In this document: in pieces, positions 57,124-64,000 of the stretch
How the letters are laid out: the number at the start of each line of letters is the position of its first letter
Numbering within the stretch: the stretch's first letter is position 1
Source: Pleurostoma richardsiae
Taxonomy: Eukaryota > Ascomycota > Sordariomycetes > Calosphaeriales > Pleurostomataceae
Assembly (NCBI GenBank): GCA_030052745.1
Contig: JANBVO010000003.1
Location: 496,001 to 560,000, forward strand
DNA length: 64,000 nt
Direction: 5' to 3'
Position numbers and translations under genes: made by a program
Notes under the pieces: model-generated
Told to the model about the DNA's origin: nothing
Databases searched by the model: none
What the model saw: only the letters and a program-made list of their open reading frames with translations

Positions 57124-57967
57124 TCGAGCTTCTTCATGACTAAGGGAAAGACGACCGATTTTGCTCGTCTGAATTGCCGATTTTTTTTTACATGATTTCT
57201 TTGAGGGAACGGACTGTTTCTTTGACCACAATTCATTCCTTTGGGGGAAACGAGAGACGACACACGATGGTACAGCAGGCATGAGCTGACGTAGATACCC
57301 CGGATTAGCTTTGGATTCTTGGGACGGCTGAGATTCGAAGGAAGAGAGCAAGCACCTACTCCCCAAGTCCTTAGGGCGGCGGTTCTTCAAGGCAATGGTA
57401 TAGATGATCATTCGCAAATTGCTAGCGCGCAGTCACTTCGCATGAGCGTTTCAGCTTCTCAGACTTCGAACTGTTGGCCATCTTTGGCGCTGCCACTTAA
57501 GCCCTACATCCTCGCAAATCTAAGACCTCCTTGTTACTGGTCGCCCTGGTAGCTGCGGGATGAATCAACAGGCACTAAGCGAATAGAAGTACTCATACAC
57601 TAATACTTCACTTCTGTTGTCACACACTACGTTTAATTGTATATGTTAGTCTGGTCGTATATTCTGTTGGTAAGCGGTCGTTGATTCATTCTACACCTTG
57701 GAGCTTCATTGATGCCTAACCAACACAAAACCGCAGCCAATCGTCGAGACATTTCAGGTCAGGCTGCGGCATCGATAAGCGCCGGGCATTTCCCTGCCTC
57801 CTGGCTCCTTCCCCCTCTCTCCTGCATCACTCTTCTTTCTCGCAACTTCAAATGCTCGTCCAAATTGATCATTCGACTGCTAACTGGTCATACAAACTTA
57901 CCAGCACTGCTCTATATACATCAAACTGAGCTCACCTTTATAGTCTTCACGCCAACACAACGAGACG
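57124..57967. other. Intergenic, upstream of the NLR-like gene
   Basis: Includes the 3' UTR of the small membrane-protein gene (with an oligo-T run near 57181) and the NLR promoter. CTATATACA at about 57912, some 55 bp before the ATG, is TATA-like. Confidence 0.45.
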
Positions 57968-60900
57968 ATGGATGGGCTCTTTCGGCGGCGAAAGGATATC
58001 GAGTCCGGAAATGATTGGCTTGCAGGAATGAGCCACGGCTCCACTCCACCCACCGACGCGGACCCTGGGCCGTCCGAAAGTCCCACTCGTCCCTCTTTTC
58101 CGGACGGAATAAAGGTTCTCCACGACTGTCCAGACGCCGCGCTCGACGTCTGTTTTGTCCACGGTCTGACTGGGGATCGGGAGACCACCTGGACCGCCCG
58201 CGGGCAGTCCGCACCCTGGCTGAAAACCCTCCTCCCGCCCAGGCTCGGCAAGGCCCGCATACTCACTTACGGCTACGACGCATACGTGGTGCGTAAGGGG
58301 GTTGCGGGGTCCAATAGACTGATCGACCATGCGACGAATCTTCTGCACGACCTGACGACAGATAGAGCCAATTGTGGTGCGTCGTCTCGCCCTCTTATCT
58401 TCGTCGCTCACAGCCTCGGTGGCCTTGTCTGTAAGAAGGCCATCCTGCGCTCACGGAATAATCCCGGAGCACATCTACGTGGTGTGTTCAACTGTACACG
58501 AGGGATCATCTTCATGGGAACCCCTCACAAGGGCTCCTGGGTAGCTGCTTGGGCTAAGATACCCGCCTACACACTGGGTCTTGTGAAGGCTACCAACCTA
58601 AGTTTGTTGGATGTCTTGCAGCAAGACAATCAGCTCCTCGAGTCCATCCAACTCGATTTCTGTGGTATGATAAGGGAATTCGAGAAGGACGGGAAGAGTC
58701 TCGAAGTAACATGCTTCTTTGAAGAACTGCCTTTGCCGGCAGTCGGACTAGTTGTGCCCAAGGAGTCGGCCACCTTTGATAGTCATGATCCCATCAGCAT
58801 TCACGCCAACCACAGGGATATGGTCAGATTCGCTTCGGCAGAAGAGAATGGTTTCAAGAGGCTGCTCGGCGAATTACGCAGGTGGGAGGCACAGATCTGT
58901 TAGGGAATTAGCACTTCCGATTTTGCGAAACATAATACTTAACTGATGCATTCAGGCCATAGCGCTCCTGCAGCCGTACCGCAATTACCACCAGATTGCC
59001 GTGATTGTCTTAGATCATTGGCTTTCCCGGAAATGCAGGACCGCTCTCACGCCATTGACGATGCTGCCCCGCGGACGTGCGATTGGCTACTTCAGCATAG
59101 GACCTACAGAAACTGGGCTACTTGCGATAGTGGCCTCCTTTGGATCAGAGGGAAGCCTGGTTCTGGAAAATCAACATTGCTCAAACATGCCCTCAAGCAG
59201 AGACACGCGCCTGGCGCTGGAAACGACGACCTCGTCATATCGTTCTTCTTCCACGGTCGCGGTAACAAGCTGCAGAGATCGCCTCTCGGCTTGTTCCGAT
59301 CTCTCCTTCACCAGGTCCTTAGCCAGGAATCTGTCGCTCGACCAGACCTGGTCAGCGAATTCAAGCGGAAACGTGAGACAATTGGCGAGCCGGGTGAGAA
59401 ATGGCAGTGGCAGCAAGAAGAGCTTCGGCGCTTCTTTGAGTCGTCTCTCCCAAGGACTCTCGAAGTCCGGCCAGTCTGGTTTTTCGTCGACGCTTTGGAT
59501 GAGTGCGGCAAGGATGATGCAATTAAACTATTTCGATGGTTTAAGTCCAGACTTCAGAAGTCGCTGCCGCCCTACTCGCAATTTCACATATGCGTCACTT
59601 GTCGTCACTATCCGATCTTAGACCAGGACTGCGAATTTATTATACGCCCCGAGGATGAGAATACGAAGGACATATCGACCTACGTACAGATGCAGCTCTC
59701 TGGATCTGATGAACTTGCTCTATCTCAGATTCCAGTTCTGATCTCAGATCATGCCTCTGGCGTTTTCATGTGGGCACGTCTCGTTGTAGAACAGGTTTTG
59801 GACCTCAACAACGAAGGCATGGGACTCGAGGAAATCAAGAAAACTGTCAGCTTGATCCCCCCAGAACTGGACGAACTATACCATAAACTCGTTCAGGACA
59901 TGGGCAAAGACCCGGCGTCGCTGAAACTGGTTCAATGGATCTGTTTCGCTACACGACCGTTATCATTAGCCGAACTACGCTGGGCCATGGCAATCGACGC
60001 CGATTATCCTCAGCGGTCACTGCAGGAATGCGAAAGCAGAGGGGACTATATTCGAGGCGATGAAAGGTTGAAGAGACGACTCCAAACTCTTAGTCGTGGG
60101 CTCGCTGAGATCACACTTCCATCCAAGTCAGCATCCGGTAATCGGACTGTCCAGTTCATCCACCAGTCCGTCAAAGACTTTTTCATGGAGAAGGGTCTGT
60201 TGGCCCTGCACAGCAGCTCGGTGCCGACCGATCCTTCTACAATGGCGCATTTCCGGCTGTCTAGGGCCTGTATACGCTACTTGGCCGCAGAAGAGATCGG
60301 CCGATCAATAAAACAAAAGCGTGGTGACATCTCTACCGAGTTTCCGTTTCTGCACTACGCTACAACATCATGGGTTGTGCATACGAAACAATGCGATACC
60401 AATGTCCTCCAGGACGATCTTCTGGAGCTGTTTGGTTGGCCGGCAAACTCTCTCGTAGATCTGTGGGTGCAGGTTTACTATATAGTAGATCGGCATTCCA
60501 GAGACTGTCCGCAAGAAGAAACCAATCTCATACATGTGACGGCGAGGTATGGGATCTTAAGACTGTTAACGGCTCTTCTACAGAGGGTGGATCAAGCTGC
60601 CACATATGTCGACTCCAAAGATAACAAGGGCCGGACGCCGCTATCGTGGGCGGCTATGAACGGGCACGAGGCCGTCGTCGAAAGATTACTAGCTAAGGGG
60701 GCCGAGGTCGATTCGAAAGATAACGAAGGCCAGACGCCGCTATTGTGGGCTGCTGAGAACGGGTACGTGGCCGTCGTCGAAAGATTACTAGCTAAGGGGG
60801 CCGAGGTCGATTCGAAAGATAACTGGGGCCGGACGCCGCTATCGCAGGCTGCTGAGAACGGGCACGAGGCCGTCGTCGAAAGATTACTAGCTAAGGGGGC

Positions 60901-61891
60901 CGAGGTCGATTCGAAAGATAACGGGAGCTGGACGCCGCTATTGTGGGCTGCTGAGAACGGGTACGTGGCCGTCGTCGAAAGATTACTAGCTAAGGGGGCC
61001 GAGGTCGATTCGAAAGATAACAGGGGCCGGACGCCGCTATTGCAGGCTGCTGAGAACGGGCACGAGGCCGTCGTCGAAAGATTACTAGCTAAGGGGGCCG
61101 AGGTTGATTCGAAAGATAACGGGGGCTGGACGCCGCTATTGCGGGCGGCCGAGAACGGGCACGAAGCCGTCGTCGAAAGATTACTAGCTAAGGGGGCCGA
61201 GGTCGATTCGAAAGATAACGGGAGCTGGACGCCGCTGTTACGGGCTGCTGCGAACGGGCACGAGGCCGTCGTCGAAAGATTACTAGCTAAGGAGGCCGAG
61301 GTCGATTCGAAAGATAACAGGGGCCGGACGTCGTTATTATGGGCGGCTATAAACGGGCACGAGGCCGTCGTCGAAAGATTACTAGCTAAGGGGGCCGAAG
61401 TCGATTCGAAAGATAATGGGGGCTGGACGCCGCTATTATGGGCTGCCGAGAACGAGCATGTAGCCGTCGTCGAAAGATTACTAGCTAAGGGGGCCGAGGT
61501 CGATTCGAAAGATAACGAAGGCTGGACGCCGCTATTGTGGGCTGCTATGAACGGGCACGAGGCCGTCGTCGAAAGATTACTAGCTAAGGGGGCTGAAGTT
61601 AATTCGAAAGATAACGAAGGCCGGACGCCGCTATTATGGGCTGCTAAGAACGGGTACGTGGCCGTCGTCGAAAGATTACTAGCTAAGGGGGCCGAGGTCG
61701 ATTCGAAAGATAACGAAGGCTGGACGCCGCTATTGTGGGCTGCTATGAACGGGCACGAGGCCGTCGTCGAAAGATTACTAGCTAAGGGGGCTGAAGTTAA
61801 TTCGAAAGATAACGAAGGCCGGACGCCGCTATTGTGGGCTGCTGCGAACGGGCACGAGGCTATTGTGAAGTTACTTCAGTCAGTAAAATAG
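57968..61891 (+). CDS. NLR-like protein: alpha/beta-hydrolase - NACHT - ankyrin repeats
   Basis: Two exons, 57968-58898 and 58956-61891 (1288 aa); the 57-nt intron has ACTTAAC and splits a Cys codon. Residues about 45-300 are a lipase-like alpha/beta-hydrolase of the kind found in fungal NLRs: VCFVHGLTGDRETTW, the nucleophile elbow FVAHSLGGLVCKKA (Ser 149), and GIIFMGTPHKGS. Residues about 330-700 are a NACHT NTPase: LLWIRGKPGSGKSTLLKHAL (P-loop 376-384), VWFFVDALDECGKD (Walker B about 484-494), and a CTWRH-like FHICVTCRHYPIL. A helical linker with one worn ankyrin repeat follows, then 13 near-identical 33-aa ankyrin units from residue 863 to the end. The architecture is that of fungal STAND receptors for non-self or pathogen recognition. 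The hydrolase is presumed to be the effector. No frame break. Confidence 0.95.
60611..61891 (+). repeat. 99-bp tandem ankyrin-coding array, 13 units
   Basis: Units start at 60611 and then every 99 bp to 61799; the last is incomplete and contains the stop. Each encodes DSKDNxGxTPLLxAAxNGH then EAVVERLLAKGAEV. DNA identity is very high even at silent sites in the block coding AVVERLLAK. Units 10 and 12 (61502-61600 and 61700-61798) are identical base for base. Differences cluster at unit positions 6-8, 12-13, 16 and 19-20. Confidence 0.97.
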
Positions 61892-62921
61892 TATCTACTC
61901 CCCTTACCTTATCTTATCTATATACTCTTCGTATTTCTATTTCCATGTAAAATGGACGGGGCCTGGGGGATGTGGTAAATATATAGTTGCCACTTCTATT
62001 CTAGAAGTTTCTACACAGGTTGTGTCTTCTGTAAGCGTCCAGAGCAAGCACAGCCGTTGCATCCAGTAGGATGTCTCACCGTACCTAGTATACCTTTCCT
62101 CTAAGAGTACACAGAGAAGGAGAGCAAAAGAGTACTTGGAGAAGCCTTCCAGTCCTGGTTTTGGATTGGTTCACCAGAGCGATTGTGTCCAGGTTTGCAA
62201 ATTTAATATATTATGCCTATAAACGAGTCTCGGTGAAACTCCCTTCTTCCTCATATACATTCTTCTTAGTCCATGCCCTTCTTCAAGTGGCACTCCGACT
62301 CTGAAGGCAGCTTGAGACCGTCTCGGGCTCCAGCCGTGATAGCAACAAGTTGTCACCAGACGTGGCTCGATGCTAGGTGACATGCTGCTCTGTAGCCTCT
62401 CGAGGAACCCGTGTGTATACTATGTGCCTAGATTCTAATAGTGTGAGTAGGTAGGTGAGAGGTGGCTAAGTCGGGAGAGAAAGCAGATCGGTAGACACAG
62501 CCGGTTAGAAGATGAGGTATATGAAAGGAAATTGAGTTATGAGAGTACATAAGTTGGGAGTTAGAGGTTGTTAAGCCATGAGAGTGAGGAACGAATGCCC
62601 AGGCAGTACGGTAACTAATGGCAATAGCAGCCATGCCACTTCCTCAAAGCGTAGCGCTAGTAACAAAAAGACCGAGTGCGAATAGCAATACGCCGAAGCG
62701 TAGGTACTGGATCCAAAAGATACAGGGACGGGCGAAAGTCATAGAAGCACCATATCGGCATATCAGAGCCAAAGGAGCCGATAGCTCGTGGGTTTGGGGA
62801 CATGTCTGGGTCGAAACTGTTGCTGCTAGCGACTGTATATCTTTGACTGTCTCTCGGGATTGTAGAAGCGTAATAGACAGTGAACTATCATCTCAGATGT
62901 GACCTATGATATGGCAGGCTG
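61892..62921. other. Intergenic between the NLR-like gene and XPF
   Basis: AT-richer. A plus-strand frame of 94 codons with a true ATG (62618-62902) has no domain or codon bias; I do not annotate it. The rest is the 3' UTRs of the two convergent genes. Confidence 0.4.
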
Positions 62922-64000
62922 CTAATTATCCTCAATCAGGTCCTTCTTGAAGAATCCATATATCTGCCTCGCGGCCTCCTTTCCAACCAGCAGCTCCAGC
63001 TCCGGGATCTCCATGTTGGCCACCTCCTTGATGTTCTCCGCCTCCAGAGTAATATTCCTAATATTCTTGGGCGTCACCCCCGGCACCGCGCCCAGCATCT
63101 CCTCCTGCTGCAGGTTGAACGGCTGCTCCTCGGCCGGCTCCTCTGCCCTGTCCAGCCCGGCCCTCACCGCGGCGATGGGGTCCGGCTCGTCCTCCTGCGC
63201 CTTGAGCGACTCGAAGATCTCGGCCGTCTGGTACGGCGAGCTCGACCAGATGATGCGCAGCTTCGGGAACGCCAGCGTCAGCAGCACCAGCTTGGACTGC
63301 AGGTCCGACGCCGCGTTGGCCGGGTTGACGCTGCTGAGGTTGCCAGAGAGGTCCGCGAACGGCTCGAGCGTGAAGGACCGGTTCTGGTCGAACTCGATGA
63401 GCAGCATCGGGCTCTTGTAGTGCTGGAACATGGTCTCGGCCTGGGTGTACAGCCGGCCGTCCTTGAAGGACGAGATCAGGTCGCCCACCGACTTGCGCTC
63501 CACGCAGATGTTGGGCGACAGGATGTAGTCGCCGACCGTCAGCATGCACGGCACGATGACCATGGACCGCCCGTGCAGCAGGGAGGGTAGGGACGAGCGG
63601 AACTCGCGCACGTCGACCACCACTCTGGGCGGCTGCGCCGTCGCGGCGAGCTGTCCGCCGCCTGCGATGCGCGTGTTGATTGTGCGCAGGAAGGCCTCTT
63701 GCGGGTCGTCCACTGCGTTTGCGTCAGTCCCCAGTACGACGCTCATGCCGGCCCGTTCCTTGATGAGCTTGGTGAAGTTGTCCTTCTCTCTTCGTACCGT
63801 CGAGAGATACCGTTGCTCCTCCACAGAGCCCCCGTAGTATAGGAAGTAGACGCGCACGTTGCGGTCGTTATGCGAGGAGCGGTATACCTCCACTCGTCTG
63901 ATAAACGCAGCATCTGGCTCATACATTATGATATATCGAGGCTTCACTTCTTCCAGGACATGCTCGTCCTGGTCGCCATCGTATGCATGTATGACGATTA
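62922..64000 (-). CDS. RAD1: XPF/Rad1 DNA repair endonuclease, C-terminal part (5' end outside window)
   Basis: Catalytic subunit of the structure-specific nuclease XPF-ERCC1 (Rad1-Rad10; MUS-38 in Neurospora), which cuts 5' of lesions in nucleotide-excision repair and recombination. The minus frame is open from the edge to TAG 62922 (359 codons seen). Present: YIIMYEPDAAFIRRVEVYRS from the inactive helicase-like part, VRVYFLYYGGSVEEQRYL, then the ERCC4 nuclease domain with VVVDVREFRSSLPSLL, VGDYILSPNICVERKSVGDL (the ERK-x3-D motif) and LLIEFDQNRSFTL. A tandem helix-hairpin-helix end follows (MLGAVPGVTPKNIRNITLE). No break. The N-terminal helicase-like domain lies to the right of the window. 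Confidence 0.97.
   Translation of the reverse strand, partial: IVIHAYDGDQDEHVLEEVKPRYIIMYEPDAAFIRRVEVYRSSHNDRNVRVYFLYYGGSVEEQRYLSTVRREKDNFTKLIKERAGMSVVLGTDANAVDDPQEAFLRTINTRIAGGGQLAATAQPPRVVVDVREFRSSLPSLLHGRSMVIVPCMLTVGDYILSPNICVERKSVGDLISSFKDGRLYTQAETMFQHYKSPMLLIEFDQNRSFTLEPFADLSGNLSSVNPANAASDLQSKLVLLTLAFPKLRIIWSSSPYQTAEIFESLKAQEDEPDPIAAVRAGLDRAEEPAEEQPFNLQQEEMLGAVPGVTPKNIRNITLEAENIKEVANMEIPELELLVGKEAARQIYGFFKKDLIEDN

Noticed and set aside
60611-61891. CRISPR-like array suspicion from regular 99-bp repeats
   Set aside because: The repeats are contiguous, without spacers, and encode in-frame ankyrin units.
62618-62902. 94-codon plus-strand frame with true ATG
   Set aside because: No codon bias or homology seen; lies in AT-rich spacer.

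Overview
The window looks like a nuclear chromosome segment of a filamentous ascomycete (Pezizomycotina, probably Sordariomycetes; I do not claim a species). The reasons are short spliceosomal introns (mostly 47-160 nt) with CTNAC-type branch points, GC-rich third codon positions in real exons, three Zn2Cys6 regulators, HET/NACHT non-self-recognition genes, and gene relics whose stop codons look like C-to-T decay. Most exon structures below were built by hand from splice signals, reading phase and family motifs.

Layout. 0-0.5 kb: 5' part of a secreted acidic protein (minus). 2.7-5.8 kb: a graveyard of decayed genes. 6.4-8.1 kb: GPI2/PIG-C, with a GC-AG intron. 9.1-9.8 kb: another relic. 10.9-12.7 kb: a single-exon protein-kinase-like protein with altered catalytic motifs. 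12.7-23.0 kb: about 10 kb with no gene I can support, leading into a Zn2Cys6 regulator (23.0-24.3 kb). 24.3-31.6 kb: gene-poor. 31.6-32.9 kb: broken HET-domain gene. 33.25 kb: intron-containing tRNA-Thr(CGU). 34.1-35.3 kb: unrecognised four-exon gene. 36.3-37.6 kb: Upc2-like Zn2Cys6 factor. 37.8-38.8 kb: hairpins and tRNA-promoter-like boxes, possibly SINE-derived. 39.1-39.6 kb: small helical unknown.

From 40 to 58 kb the region is dense and mostly housekeeping: atg29 (minus, with a 10-nt microexon), divergent from a fungal STAND N-terminal (HeLo/SesA-like) protein; a short-chain dehydrogenase convergent with a Zn2Cys6 factor; nucleoporin NUP53; IVY1; acyl-protein thioesterase 1; a LigB/DOPA-dioxygenase-like gene whose last intron lacks an AG acceptor; and a tiny membrane protein. 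58.0-61.9 kb holds an NLR-like gene (alpha/beta-hydrolase, NACHT, ankyrin) whose 13 ankyrin units are almost identical in DNA. The window ends inside the XPF/Rad1 nuclease gene (minus).

Themes. Non-self recognition and programmed death are represented by the hydrolase-NACHT-ankyrin protein, the STAND_N protein sharing a promoter region with an autophagy gene, and the HET relic. Membrane biology is represented by GPI2, IVY1, APT1, NUP53 and ATG29. The most striking signals are the concerted ankyrin array and three unusual splicing cases (GC-AG in GPI2, the microexon in atg29, a GT...TG intron in the dioxygenase).
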